DNA from: Hermatobates lingyangjiaoensis
Taxonomy: Eukaryota; Arthropoda; Insecta; Hemiptera; Hermatobatidae
DNA: 64,000 nt
NCBI GenBank assembly: GCA_026182355.1
Contig: JAPFBL010001617.1
Span: 4,003,001 to 4,067,000, forward strand
Direction: 5' to 3'
The position numbers were made by a program, and so were the translations under genes. The notes under the pieces were generated by a model. It saw only the letters and a program-made list of their open reading frames with translations. It was not told where the DNA came from and ran no database searches. This document shows, piece after piece, positions 21,201 through 30,249 of this stretch (within the stretch, counting starts at the first letter, position 1; each line of letters opens with the position of its first letter).

Positions 21201-23768
21201 CCCTGAGACAGAGCAATCTTAGAAGAACTCTTAAGGGCCTGTACTACAAAAAACCCCGTCACCCATATTGACGGAAGTCCATACTATCAGACAGACGGAG
21301 TGGCAATGGGGTCTCCATTAGGTGTCGCCTTTCCTAATTTCTATATGTGTCATATAGAAAACTACATCCTTGACAAAGAAGCCATCGAAAAACTTACAGT
21401 TTACTGCAGATATATTGACGACTGTTTCTTGGTGATGGATAACATAGACCAAATTGAAGACTTACGACGTTCTTTCCAAACTGTCTCTGTTTTAAAGTTC
21501 ACCAAAGAATTGAGTCAGAACAAAATAATGAACTTCTTGGACGTTGTTGTGAAACAGACTTGCGTTGGTTACGACATCTGTGTATATGAAACCTACTCAT
21601 AGTGGAGTATATCTAAATGCTCACAGCGAATGACCTGAAAGGTACAAAGAGGGCACGATAAAGGCCCTAATTCATAGAACTTTTAAGATAACTTCCAGTT
21701 GGGCTTTATTCAATCAGGATATAGAAAGGTTAAAACAGGTGCTTATCAATAACGGATACAGCAATAAACAATTCGATAAAATAATACAAATTTATATCCA
21801 AAAAATTAATAGTGTGAGTAAGGTCGAACCAAACCAAAACAACAGAAAAATAAAACATAAAGTTTTTTACAGGAACCAATATTCCAAAGCTTATAAGGTT
21901 GATGAAAGAGGCCTCAAAGGAATAATCAAAGCCAACATTAACTGCGTTAACCCTGAAGACCAGTTGAAACTTATCATATATTACAAAGGAAAAAATACAG
22001 CAAACCTGGTAATCAAGAATAACTTGCATTCCAAGGCTAAACTCCAACAAACCAATGTAGTTTATAGTTACAACTGCACCCTAGGGAACTGTGAGTTCCT
22101 AAAAACAAACTACATTGGTTTAACAACAACAACCTTATCGAGGAGACTAACAAGGAACACACTAAAAAGGTCCATGGCTTGGAATTAAGCCGACAAATGT
22201 TAACTAGTAATTGTGAAATAATTAATAGAGCAAATGAAGCCGGTCGTTTGCAAATAATAGAAGCACTCCAGATATTAGAAAAGAAACCAAGTATAAATGG
22301 ACAAATTTCAAGTTTTAATAGAATTTTGAAGCTACATGGAGAGGTGTCCCCTTGGAGAAGCTACATGCCCTTGATGTGAGCTGGGCATCCAGAAACCCTT
22401 GCAGGTAGCGACTCAGGCCGAGAGGCCACTCACCCCACAGGATTAATGCCCACCATTTCTTAAACTTTATGGAAAACAACCCCTTCTACTTTCTCCATGT
22501 ATATATAATAAAACAGATAATTCACCTTAGATCTTATTCACGTCCTGATGATGAATGTTGATCATTCGAAACATGTCGACCATAGGAGATGTACTTTATT
22601 GTGTAGACGAAATAACGAGAGTGTTATTTAGAAAAATTGAGAAACTTGTTAAGAAACAGGTATCATTTAAATTTGGTGTCATTTTCAGTAATGTGTGTGT
22701 CAAGGAAGGACTACTACCAAAATTTACGAATATATATATATGTATATATGATCAAACCACAATAGGAAATGGGAAAACAAGACTAAGATCTTTCAACCGT
22801 AACAAGCGGTCTTCGTCAGAGTCCTAGAGCTTGTTACGGTTGAAAGATCTTAGTCTTGTTTTCCCATTTCTTATTGTGGTTTGATCATTGCTTGTTATTT
22901 CACGTGTTTATGTGAAATCTTTATATATATATGTAACAGAAAATTAACACCAATATTCTTTGTTGATAATATGAAAACAAAGAAAGTAAGTCCACTAGAT
23001 TAATCAATGCTGCTGCCAAAAGAGGAGGGGAAAAAGGGTATAACAGGAAATAAAAGAGAATATAAATTTTATTTACTTTTATTCCTTCTCTTCCCTGTTA
23101 TACCTATTTCTCCCATCCTTTGGCAGCAGCAGTGATTGGTCTACCGAACTCACTCATTTCCAGTCGGTCTCAGATGACCGAGCAGGATGCCACTACTACC
23201 CCTTATGACGACGACAGACGAATTATCGAAGTGAGTTTTATCAGTTCTTTCTATGTAATTTGACATAAATATATCTTTTCAGATAAGAAAATAGTGGCCC
23301 TATTGTTTGATCCGAAAGTGTGATACTTTTGATTTCTTTCTAACATGAATAGTGCTCATATCAAAGTACTTATCGTTAGTAAATATCCTCTGTAATAGAA
23401 TATTTAATGTGTCTGTTGTGAAGTATGTTTATTATGGGTTTATTATATGTTTATCAACATAACGCATAATATAATAACCAGTATTTTCAGGACTCACAGA
23501 TTTCCTAAATAAATTTATTGTATATGTTTTCTTTATTAAGATACGTTTTTGTTTTTAGGTAAATTGTCTTCAGCAACTCGCTAACATTGCCAGTTATGGT
23601 TTTCTCAAGAAGAGACTTGAAAGTCATCAACTTCACATTCATGCCCTCTGGTTTGACATATACACTGGTGACATATATTATTTTAGTAGGCAAAACAAGC
23701 AATTCACTGAAATAAGTGAAAATACCGTTGATAAATTGTCAGATGAAGTAAGAAAGTACTACTCATAG
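9257..23768 (+). CDS. CAHbeta: Beta-class carbonic anhydrase, complete, six exons
   Basis: Exons: 9257-9349, 9488-9572, 10131-10270, 14966-15094, 19864-19974 and 23559-23768. All junctions are GT-AG and phases fit; the sum is 768 nt, giving 255 residues plus TAG, the usual length for animal beta-carbonic anhydrases. The enzyme interconverts CO2 and bicarbonate using a zinc ion. Signatures seen are CMDSRM (zinc ligand Cys39 with the Asp41-Arg43 pair), FVVRNAGN at about 58-65, CGHSDCK (ligands His102 and Cys105), the ISPLKAWLCTHA region, AYIDP and C-terminal HALWFDIYTGDIY. The animal enzyme is usually mitochondrial. Introns 3 to 5 are swollen by transposons: exon 5 lies 75 bp downstream of a Polinton derivative and about 26 bp upstream of a (TA)n tract that precedes a PLE. 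The start follows from the N-terminal MDRLFRGI, common in this family. No exon is broken, so the gene looks functional. Confidence 0.93.
10495..10550 (-). ncRNA. Hammerhead-like core of another PLE family
   Basis: On the minus strand the order is CTGAAGA (complement of 10532-10538), a stem II region, GAAA (complement of 10512-10515), then palindromic ACGCGT (10507-10512). This matches the hammerhead core spacing with a palindromic stem III. A matching stem I is not convincing. It is probably the remnant of a PLE terminal repeat. Confidence 0.4.
10875..11102 (+). mobile_element. PLE 5' fragment flanked by (TA)n, with 34-bp inverted arms
   Basis: Between two (TA)n tracts (about 10877-10897 and 11072-11100) lies a segment whose outer parts 10898-10931 and 11010-11043 are perfect inverted repeats. 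Downstream of the right arm, the DNA encoding GLLPKYT in one frame resembles the N-terminal PLE stretch at 22705-22735 (KEGLLPKFTNI). That copy also ends directly in a TATATA tract. Confidence 0.5.
11135..11408. repeat. Near-perfect long hairpin, arms about 127 and 134 bp
   Basis: 11135-11261 and 11275-11408 are reverse complements across their whole length, with a 13-bp loop; the right arm has one extra seven-base unit (cgaagag). Each arm contains CTGATGA followed by a stem and GAAA (right arm near 11326-11348), resembling the hammerhead-like PLE ends elsewhere in the window. A (TA)n tract follows directly on the right. The lack of divergence between arms indicates a recent origin. Confidence 0.85.
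13460..14340. other. GC-richer block of unknown origin in intron 3
   Basis: Base composition rises clearly compared with the flanks, especially at 13780-14310, and AT-rich sequence resumes abruptly at about 14340. There is no long ORF; a 63-codon minus-strand frame at 13749-13940 matches nothing I recognise. It may be a non-coding part of a mobile element. The boundaries are approximate. Confidence 0.35.
14549..14821. repeat. PLE family A end as inverted dimer in a (TA)n setting
   Basis: Arms 14549-14636 (minus-oriented end) and 14731-14821 (plus-oriented end) are near-reverse complements carrying the family A ribozyme-like tail. The left copy keeps CTGACGA and GAAAGATC on the minus strand. 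The right copy has a changed GAAA region. TATATA tracts flank both sides (about 14480-14512 and 14823-14836). Confidence 0.7.
15510..15690 (+). mobile_element. Short PLE family A 3' end between TATATA tracts
   Basis: The segment about 15605-15660 carries the tail seen at the other family A copies: a gttgaaagat-like core side, ttcccatttt, and tattgtggtttgatcattga. TATATA tracts lie on both sides (15517-15530 and 15665-15682). The 5' half of the ribozyme motif is missing. Confidence 0.55.
15700..16672. other. Intron 4 sequence, nothing recognised
   Basis: AT-rich sequence of carbonic anhydrase intron 4 between a PLE end and the Polinton derivative. It has only short ORFs and no motif I can identify. 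Confidence 0.45.
16679..17251 (+). repeat. Left terminal inverted repeat of the Polinton derivative
   Basis: Matches the reverse complement of 19211-19782 apart from scattered substitutions and small indels. Internally it contains two tandem near-repeats around a gttatgattggaagttgaggtcac-like unit, and two copies of a unit with taatgacatggat at about 16955-17060. The outer 200 bp are strongly C/G-rich compared with the surroundings. Confidence 0.9.
17231..17620 (+). repeat. Direct repeats of about 135-150 bp inside the left end
   Basis: Two long units (about 17327-17460 and 17464-17612) share ccaaggtgaggggtcatt, cctgtccttctcctaagcct and ccttctccattgc. A shortened third unit overlaps the inner edge of the terminal repeat at 17231-17290. 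They lie upstream of the two ORFs and could hold promoter elements, but no specific site can be named. Confidence 0.75.
17688..17978 (+). CDS. Small unknown protein of the Polinton derivative
   Basis: An intact 96-codon frame starting with ATG. The product is hydrophilic with a basic end (KLSKRRRG), a predicted helical middle (around YLLDRVEEIENKV) and no recognised domain. Its TGA stop overlaps the ATG of the next ORF in the four bases ATGA (17975-17978), an arrangement typical of coupled or polycistronic viral genes. It is probably a virus-type accessory or minor structural protein, but this is inference from position only. Confidence 0.55.
   Translation: MPNKFGQHIADRRDNSTNITLQYLLDRVEEIENKVNTTTLISDSDIVLFGLLKDYLQNVFKNQILSEMSLMKFHRTKHTDDDSNKVIAKLSKRRRG
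17975..18370 (+). CDS. Phospholipase A2-like protein (parvovirus VP1 type), Polinton-encoded
   Basis: An intact 131-codon frame. It contains a calcium-loop signature (NFCGPGT, about residues 26-33) and a catalytic motif with DDACKEHDIAY (about residues 49-59), the His-Asp pair and Tyr that define the PLA2 fold in the parvovirus VP1 unique region. In parvoviruses this domain breaches the endosomal membrane during entry. PLA2-like proteins of this kind are also reported, as I recall, in adintovirus/Polinton-type elements. Here it stands alone and is followed by a very basic Lys/Arg tail (about residues 100-131), suggestive of nucleic-acid binding or nuclear targeting. There is no parvovirus capsid sequence downstream. 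It overlaps the upstream ORF by ATGA. Both key motifs are intact; whether it is expressed is unknown. Confidence 0.8.
   Translation: MSFLNRWINDRKKEMHLKIGKDHYNFCGPGTALEQRLERGDEGINKLDDACKEHDIAYSHQSNKLSEIHVVDNVLQKKAWKQVKSLDANLKERLASLLLAGAMKGKRVLRLGLKMKKRKVNKKRRKKCNKK
18402..18885 (-). pseudogene. Polinton retroviral-like integrase, C-terminal part with chromodomain-like end
   Basis: On the minus strand, the end of the catalytic core is visible near 18820-18880 (YNNTYHRTIGMAP). After an in-frame TGA near 18744, an open frame runs to 18402. It includes the FERGYTRNWSTEVFYI segment, RGRFYQHELEKT and a chromodomain-like finish (VKFQGYDKQEWI). This order is characteristic of Polinton/Maverick integrases. 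The N-terminal zinc-binding region and the catalytic DDE residues are missing, so it cannot mobilise the element. It converges on the PLA2 gene with a 31-bp AT tract between the stops. Confidence 0.8.
19115..19210 (-). repeat. Partial tandem duplication at the inner edge of the right terminal repeat
   Basis: This stretch repeats about 95 bp of the adjacent terminal repeat (19248-19345). It shares tttatattaatctgacgcaa, the tgacattttgcttgtcg block and gagataatttcatctc, with several substitutions. It is absent from the left end, so it arose after the ends were formed. Confidence 0.75.
19211..19782 (-). repeat. Right terminal inverted repeat of the Polinton derivative
   Basis: Reverse complement of the left repeat. 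It ends CT at 19781-19782 and is followed directly by the target duplication TATAAT. Close to the end it differs from the left copy by a small substitution/insertion (ggcac). Confidence 0.9.
20000..22520 (+). pseudogene. Penelope-like retroelement, RT plus GIY-YIG, multiply frameshifted
   Basis: The element starts beside a (TA)n tract at about 20001-20023, just after exon 5 of carbonic anhydrase. Order seen: an N-terminal region (NENLLPNYTNIR, then a helical part to about 20587); the PLE form of the RT fingers with KIHKAGYPLRPI at 20915-20960; GVAMGSPLG at 21298-21325; the catalytic CRYIDDCF at about 21403-21428; and a GIY-YIG nuclease with VVYSYNC and YIGLTTTTLSRRL at about 22055-22145, finishing near 22379. 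Stops or frame changes occur near 20587, 20998, 21206, 21601 and 22187, so the copy is dead. It is a different PLE family from the one at 5-6 kb. Confidence 0.85.
22531..22590 (+). ncRNA. Hammerhead-ribozyme-like motif (PLE family B)
   Basis: Elements in order: ATCTT (22531-22535), GTC (22542-22544), core CTGATGA (22545-22551), an extra T, stem II GAATG/CATTC around a five-base loop, GAAA (22568-22571), palindromic ACATGT for stem III, C at 22577 as the expected cleavage nucleotide, GAC (22578-22580) and GAGAT (22586-22590). GTC/GAC and ATCTT/GAGAT make a two-part stem I with facing internal loops, as in natural hammerheads. The extra T beside the core is a departure from consensus. It lies between the end of the PLE body and the start of another PLE unit, the position expected of a PLE terminal repeat. 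Confidence 0.65.
22560..22748 (+). mobile_element. 5' start of a second PLE unit, truncated at a TATATA tract
   Basis: Immediately after the ribozyme-like motif, an open frame contains KFGVIFSNVCVKEGLLPKFT, homologous to the N-terminal part of the neighbouring PLE (LFNEICINENLLPNYTNIR). The frame runs straight into TATATA at about 22730-22748. A PLE body followed by the beginning of the next unit is the tandem arrangement known for this class. Confidence 0.6.
22749..22887. repeat. PLE family A end, 59-bp inverted dimer
   Basis: 22749-22807 and 22829-22887 are near-perfect reverse complements with a 21-bp loop. The minus-strand copy keeps CTGACGA and GAAA with an unaltered stem II. The plus copy is cut just before the core. 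TATATA tracts flank both sides (about 22735 and 22922). Confidence 0.8.
22985..23150. repeat. Imperfect inverted repeat
   Basis: The arms, about 22990-23060 and 23070-23150, pair with mismatches: gctgctgccaaaag on the left opposes ctttggcagcagcag on the right, and the middle pairs through gtataacagg/cctgttatac. No coding content is seen. It is probably a fold-back element or another PLE end pair. Confidence 0.6.
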
Positions 23769-23820
23769 ATTTATATGTCTGTTCTTCTGCATCAAGTATA
23801 ATCATTTCACTGTCTGTTGT

Positions 23821-23826
23821 ATTAAA
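23821..23826 (+). promoter_or_regulatory. Candidate poly(A) signal of carbonic anhydrase
   Basis: ATTAAA, 52 bases after the stop codon, the commonest variant of AATAAA. No transcript data are available and AT-rich DNA gives chance matches. Confidence 0.35.
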
Positions 23827-24239
23827 AATTAAAGTAACTTAATATGTGTGCGATTTATAAATTCAACTGTGTCTAAATTGAAATTGATAAATCCACTTTA
23901 AATACAACTCTTATATCTACTTATTAACACACCCATGCATACATTTTTATTATAAAAAAAAATCTGTACTTCATTATTTAATTTATTTTAAGGGTATTCC
24001 TTTTCATAAATATTTTTTTTAAGGTTACTTACTACATTTTGTTAAGTACATTATTTATCAAAAATTACATTATAAAGTGAAATTTTATATTATGAGCACC
24101 GATGTTTAATTATTACAAAATAATATTATAATAAATTAATTATTATAAAATCATAATTATTTTGAACTGTCTTACATTATGTCGTCTGTTTTTTTTTTAT
24201 CGTTACCTTGTAGGTTTATAGCGACTATGGATGGATGAC

Positions 24240-26000
24240 CATAAGTCTTCTTACAGGCTAAGTTAACTTGTATTTATATTTGTTCTACTCTTCTTTCAAT
24301 AAAGCCCTTGACTCATTTAATGAGTAGAAAGTTTATAAATGGTCTCTGTTGCTATCGCCACACAAGACACACACTCGACTATTGACTGATATTCATCAAG
24401 TGTTTTTGCAGCTCAGGTGCTCGTGTCCTGTAGTTAATCTGAAACAAAGGGCAAAGTTTACTTAAACTTCTAGAAAAGTTTATGGGAATGCGGTTGACCT
24501 TGTCTATTAGTAATACCCATCACTTCCCACAGTTTCTAGTAGCTTGATAAACTCGTCAGTGTTGTGTAATTGATCCTGTGACATGCTCTTTTTCTGTATC
24601 GAAGGTCAGTCGGCATTTTGTTTATGTTATTTGACTCTCACTTGTTCCAACTTGTCTGCAATATCATTACCAATAATTCTACTGTATCAAGAGGACCTGT
24701 TTTGACTTTCAGTGTACCTAAGCCTTTTGGCCAAAACAGGAAATTAAATCTGGTCGATGCACTTAACGTGCAGCCCTTTAGCTATTTATTTAAAATGAAA
24801 TAAACACAAAATTGCAACTTGCAACCCCCTATGAAAACTGCGGTAACAGTTCTTTAGGAAGGGGTCTCTGCACTTAGAGGAACTCATATTTGTCTTCTAA
24901 CGGTTTAGTTATGACGCTAAACTTTTTTAGGTTTTTAACGCTCATTCACAGTGTTCGTCATTATCCAATAGAGTATATTTTGTTTTTTGGCCTTTTTACG
25001 AAACTAGGTATAGAATAGACTAATCCAGTCATAGCAATGAGGGGAACAATGATATGTTCTTTTTTCTTTATGTAAAAGAGGTCAATTCCAGTTTTGCATT
25101 CTAACGCTGTTATTGGTGTTGACTGTGACATACCTGTTTAACTTTTAAGGATATGTTTTGGGCACTCAGTGTTGCTCAGGCAATGAGATGATGCTACAAT
25201 AATGACTCCCTCCCGCATATTCCTGGACATGAAGAAGCGAACTTACATTTCATATGTAAAAGAAAGCGTATTGAAATTGCGCCCCACTTTGTACCTCTAA
25301 GGCTCATGTAGAGGTTGTTTCAGTAGGTAGGCTTTCGCTGTATCCCAGCAACATATGTCGTCCAGTTGAGACTGATATCAAATTTCAACCCCAGTTACGA
25401 ATATGTACTTACATTCTTCTATACGGGACAATAGAATAATTGTTGGAAAAGGTTAGCGATTGGGAAACATTGTTTGTATTGGTGACAACCATTACTCTTG
25501 CCTCGTTTGTTATCTTCCTGTGTGGTATGAACAATCTTCATTTTTAATTTTACTATTAATTTTTATTTACTATTATATGAGTAAAATAATTTTACTCATT
25601 ATTTTAAAGGCTTGTTGAGCAACAGCTCTGTGCTCTCTGGGCAACTCAGTTGATCTTGTTACCTCGTTGCTTCATAAAGTAAGATTTGTTTTAATTTAGT
25701 AAGATTTAACAGTCATATGACATAGGTAGTTGTTTTTTTTTTAGTTTTGTATGAGTGTATTAGTTTTGTATTTAAGTCAGGACTTCTCTGCGTAAATGTC
25801 TGAAAAAGCAGTACTTACCTACTATCCAGCCCCCATCCTTGGTTGCTCAGCTATTTGCTGACGTGACGTACTGACCAGGAGAAGATCGTCAAATAGAAGA
25901 TCGCCTCTTCTCCTTGTAGAAAACATGTCGTACGGTGATCTGCATCCATTTTAGTATATCAGGAGAGTTGGCAATCCGTCATTGGTAGAACTTTGACGTA
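24240..26000 (-). pseudogene. Decayed LINE with RNase H remnant
   Basis: On the minus strand, short in-frame islands recall the end of I-superfamily LINEs: IIGNDIADKLE near 24650-24680 (the GNE.AD.LA RNase H signature) and, about 240 bp further, GHEHLSCKNT followed by RVCVLCGDSNRDHL (a terminal Cys/His motif) near 24340-24420. Many stops and frame changes intervene, and the region beyond 25 kb is only weakly similar. Limits are approximate. Confidence 0.4.
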
Positions 26001-26519
26001 GTGCAAATGTCCACAAAAAATTCCACTTTTTTTATTCTATGAAATACTTATCACCACCATTGTATGTGCATATTAAAACAGAAACTACCTCCTTAGGTCT
26101 CTCATATTTTTTTTTTTTAATTTTAAACAGTGACCTTTACCTATTTTCACCATGAATGGTAGTGAAAATATTAAATTAATAAAATCTTCACATTTATATT
26201 AACTTCATGGTTTTATTTTATTCTCTTTTTCATTGTTATTATGGCCGACTCCGACTCCTCTATTTTGTAACAGCCGACTCCAGCTCATCTTTTTATTATT
26301 AAAAAACAGATGAGAGTTGGCTAATAATAAGAATTAGTACTTTGTAATAATAATTAGAAAATTAAAAAAAAATATTCGTGAACTTTCAATTACCGCAAAG
26401 TGCAATATACCTCAATATTTAGCCTGGACTAATGGATCACCTACTTACTACACTTGTTGGATTTGTTCTCATTTATTCACATTGTTTACATTGACTTCGA
26501 AATTTTTTAACCGAATTGA

Positions 26520-26705
26520 CTGAAATAAAACCTATCTATCTATATACTCTTATAAAACTCTGATGTTCTGGTTTAAATATTTGAACACGCTCTAAACTAA
26601 ATAAAATATTAGAAATTTTGTGGAAATTGAACCCACGCCCTTGTCATTGGGGGTCCAGCGCGCTACCATCTGCTTAATTACATGGAATTACATGTTACTC
26701 TCAGT
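26520..26705 (-). repeat. tRNA-like segment, possible SINE
   Basis: On the minus strand, ggtagcgcgctgga (about 26670-26660) resembles a D-arm/A-box, and gtgggttcaatttccac (about 26617-26637) resembles a T-arm/B-box (GGTTCRANTCC type) with complementary ends. The expected acceptor stem cannot be closed, so it is not a functional tRNA. A TA/GATA-rich tail extends to about 26530. It could be a tRNA-derived SINE or a tRNA-like piece carried by a Helitron. Confidence 0.5.
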
Positions 26706-26809
26706 AGGGTCAAACAGAAAGAAAACATTAAAGTTTTTTTTTTGAAAATTCAGATTGTACAAAAAGTGTAAATAAAAAGAAAGACCCAACGGGCACGGGT
26801 AGTCTAGTT

Positions 26810-27171
26810 CAGGGCTTCTTAAACTTTTTTATATAGCGACCCCCTTCAAGCTTAGGAAATTTTAAACGACCCCCTCCTCCATATAATGAAATATATATTA
26901 ACCGTAGATGTAGATGTAATATCGCACTGTTTTACAATGTAAATAAAATAAGGATTAAAGAATACGTACCCATTCATTTCACATATATATATAATTGGAA
27001 ACTACAATAGTACTTTGTATGATTTTTATTTGTATTTATATTTGTACGTAGTGTGTATACTAATTTTAAAATTTTATTTATAATGATTGAAAAGTATCAG
27101 ATCTTTTCGACCCCCTTTCAGTAGTCTCGCGACCCCCCTGGGGGTCGCGACCCACAGTTTAAGAAGCCCTG
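26810..27171. mobile_element. hAT-type MITE, 362 bp, perfect 8-bp target duplication
   Basis: The terminal inverted repeat is CAGGGCTTCTTAAACT at both ends, with GC-rich subterminal blocks (cgaccccc and gggggtcgcgaccc). It is flanked by GTCTAGTT at 26802-26809 and 27172-27179. CAGGG ends and an 8-bp duplication are diagnostic of hAT elements. There is no ORF, so it must have been mobilised by another element's transposase. Confidence 0.9.
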
Positions 27172-27449
27172 GTCTAGTTGATGGTTAAAGGTTTAATGAA
27201 ATGATTTAATGACCTAATATGAGATGTAAAAAGAATAAATTTATATTTAAAAAATCTACGCCAATTAAACTTATAATTTCTATACTGTCCATGGTAGGAT
27301 GGATTTATCTAACAAAATTCTTTAATCAATCTCTATGTTGCACCCTTAAACAAAAGGTAATATCGGATGTATATTTTATTGTGTTTACGAATGGTATTAT
27401 CTTTGGGTAATATTGCAGTGTAAGGAATGGACTGTTGTTCTATATTACA

Positions 27450-28540
27450 AAACGGATATTAATTTATATCTAATTTCTCGGTGATATTTTTTGTTGAAGG
27501 TTTCTGACATTTTTCAAACAAAATAGTAATATTTCGAAGTCTCCAAACGAAAATTTTGGCTTAATTCTTCAATGTAAAAGGTGGTCAGATAAACAGCATT
27601 AAATGGAGCAGTTCCATTGGCTATTATATTAAATGTTTCAGATGGTCATGAATGAGATCCACTGTCTATGGGCACAAAAGCCATGTTCTCCTGTAAAAGT
27701 TTGTTCCGTAACACGTTTTTTTTTCTTTCTCTTTACAAAAGTCTTATTACCACGGTGGTAATACCAATGATACTATATGTTTCAATTGTGTGATATACCA
27801 AAATAAACTTTTATATTGACAACTGGTTCAATCACTATCTGTACTACCGCCAGGAATACAACGACCAACGATATATATGCGCACTATAGGGGAGGTCGTA
27901 ACTTGGAGTTCCAGACCATAGGCCTTCTACTGCTTGGTTACTGTGCTGCTATAACTTGGACGTTCAGTAATTCATGTCGGATATTAAGCTCGTTTGTATA
28001 TTAATGATGTCATATTCGCAGTCATGTGGTCCTGTTAGTTATAGTTTTCCGTAGTTCAAACTGTTGTTAGTTGCGAATTGAAAAAATAGTCAGTGGAAGA
28101 AGTAATTGTTCAGTGAAATTGAAGAAGGTTCTTGGCAGGATTGAGAGCTTGTACAAGGAGGTTTGGATGAGTAGGTACTTTATGTCTTCATTGGTAGTAA
28201 GTCGGGTGAAGTAACTATCTATGGATTCCATTTTCAAATCGTGGTCAATATTCACATTTCGGGCGTACCAAGGAGCCCTGGCTATATGGTGGGCATTCTT
28301 ATTCTGAACGATCTGAATACCAACCTTGTTCGTTGGTGTAGCTCTAAACCAAACGGAGCATCCATAAGTCATAGCCGAACGAACAACCTCATTATAGGCA
28401 TAGTCCTTGACTGAATCGACCGCCAGGAATGGAAGACTAATAAACATCTCCTATTTAAGCCTTTATATTATGTCTAAATAGGACATTAAATAATCAAGAA
28501 ATTTGATATTATATTTACTTATAGCAAAGTAAGTAAACAC
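27450..28540. repeat. Unknown interspersed repeat, copy B (interrupted by LINE)
   Basis: Left part (about 27480-27857) and right part (about 28412-28540) correspond to the two parts of copy A around 4590-4915 and 6380-6560. In this copy the interruption is the minus-strand LINE 27858-28411. The family has no recognisable protein and remains unclassified. Confidence 0.6.
27858..28411 (-). mobile_element. 5'-truncated jockey/CR1-like LINE with about 11-bp target duplication
   Basis: The minus-strand frame ending near 28067 carries the post-RT segment of jockey-type LINEs: RSAMTYGCSVWF, then IVQNKNAHHIARAPWYARN. The insert is bounded by ccgccaggaat on the left (about 27847-27857) and again at about 28412-28422. 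The copy A locus has a related, uninterrupted ctccaggaat at this point. No poly(A) tail is obvious. Confidence 0.7.
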
Positions 28541-28599
28541 TGAACAGGCAAGGCCGGATATTTTGTATTAAACTATACATTTTGTGTTCTACCATTAAA

Positions 28600-28735
28600 T
28601 GTCCAATGTCCTTCACCGGAGGGAAAAATTTCTACTTGGACTTATTAATCATGTTTTATCATTTTCATGTACACAAGTAATAAATAGTTGAGGAGTCGGA
28701 GTCGGCTGATTTCTTCCAACTCCACAGCCCTGGTT
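28600..28735 (-). mobile_element. End of a hAT-type MITE
   Basis: Minus strand from 28735 reads CAGGGCTGTGGAGTTGG, followed by a GCCGACTCCGACTCCTC block. A similar internal block lies at about 26243-26260. This is a typical hAT terminal sequence, but the partner end and target duplication were not found, so it is probably a broken copy. Confidence 0.4.
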
Positions 28736-28739
28736 ATAA

Positions 28740-30249
28740 CAGCACTTTTTTTTTTTTGTTATACCGTCATTTTGTAGTAATACGCTTAAAAAAATGTTTG
28801 TTTAGTATTTGTTTAATTTCTTTTTAAAATATTTATGTAATACTTTTTACCAAAAAGACTTGTAAAACATATATTTTTGTATTGGAGACAATTTGAGTAA
28901 TTTAAGTTACTCCTAATTTCTGTAACTGTAAGAGAGTACGTTTTATATATTTTTGGAATCTATTTTAAAAATGTTTTCATTTAAATAATTGTTATGTTCA
29001 TAAAAAGTTACTATCCAAACTTTATTTTTTATTCCTTGTTCGTCCTTCTGAAAATGAATAGGTAGTGTCAACTTGCAAAATATGTATAGTTGAAAATAAT
29101 TATTCATGAAAGTGTTCTAATTAGTGCCAGTATAATTCCTTTCACTATTAATTGGAATACTACTCTGATTTGACTCAAATTGGCAGGAGAGTAGCAACAA
29201 CGATGGTCTGAATTCATCGCTGGATAACTGAGATTCTTCTAGGGTGTGCCTGAAACATTCCTTTGAACTTCAGAGGAGGATGTATCTATAAGATGTATCA
29301 CCCTGCAACTTCTCTGGAGAATATTGAAGTTCCTGAAATGAAAATAAATCCTATTAACTGTTTATCAGTCTTGAAAAGAAAGTAGGTTTGACATTTGAAT
29401 CCATAGTTTATAAATATATAGACAAAATCTTCTTATATTCTCTTGTATACACCAGTAAACTTTCAGCTTGACACGTATGTCTTTAATGAATGGATAAGAA
29501 TTGCTGTTTTTCCTTCTGCTATTCTTCGGTTTACCTGATGTGACACTGAATGACTTCCACCTCTTGAACAAATGAAAAATGCACATTTTTGGTAGAAAAT
29601 TTGGCAACGATTACGAGATCATAGCAGCTGGAGAGAGTGAATAAGTATGAATAATGGTCAAAGTTGAAACTTCCTTTGTAGGGAATCGCAGATCTGCTAA
29701 AGAGTGAAGACAAAGTGCATTAATCTGACGGATGAAAACTGAAATATAAAATAAAAGTTTACCTCAATGTTGATAGTATCGAGCAACATAGTATCAACCT
29801 GTCTTAAAAATAAGTGAATAATAGTGTATCATGCATGGGTATACATACGGTTTGAACTTCAGAAAAGGTATAAGAGTAGAGAGTTCAACAAATTTAATTA
29901 TGTTGAAACACTTAAAGATGTTTCGCAGTTGTTTAACCATTCAGTACCAATTCATTCTTTGACTTCAGAGAGTGGTATTTGTTGTGTATTAGCCATCGAA
30001 GAATCACGGATTAACTTACTAAGACCGTCTCCAACAACATCAGTTCAAGTATATTTTATTATTCTAAAAACAGTCTTATCTCTTAGAACTATTCAGTTTT
30101 ATTATTTCTAAGAACATAAACTAAGATTAAAAACATGTGTAATAATTTATAAATACACTTGCACACATACAAACTAAACAGTACATATCGGTAGTCATAT
30201 CGACATCGACGGAAAAGTTACACACACACCCAAACAGAAAGACACACTT
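28740..30249. other. No gene recognised
   Basis: AT-rich. Minus-strand frames at 29365-29607 and 29531-29713 and a + frame at 29824-30111 have no recognisable domain. They may be parts of old LINEs, but I cannot support that. Confidence 0.4.
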
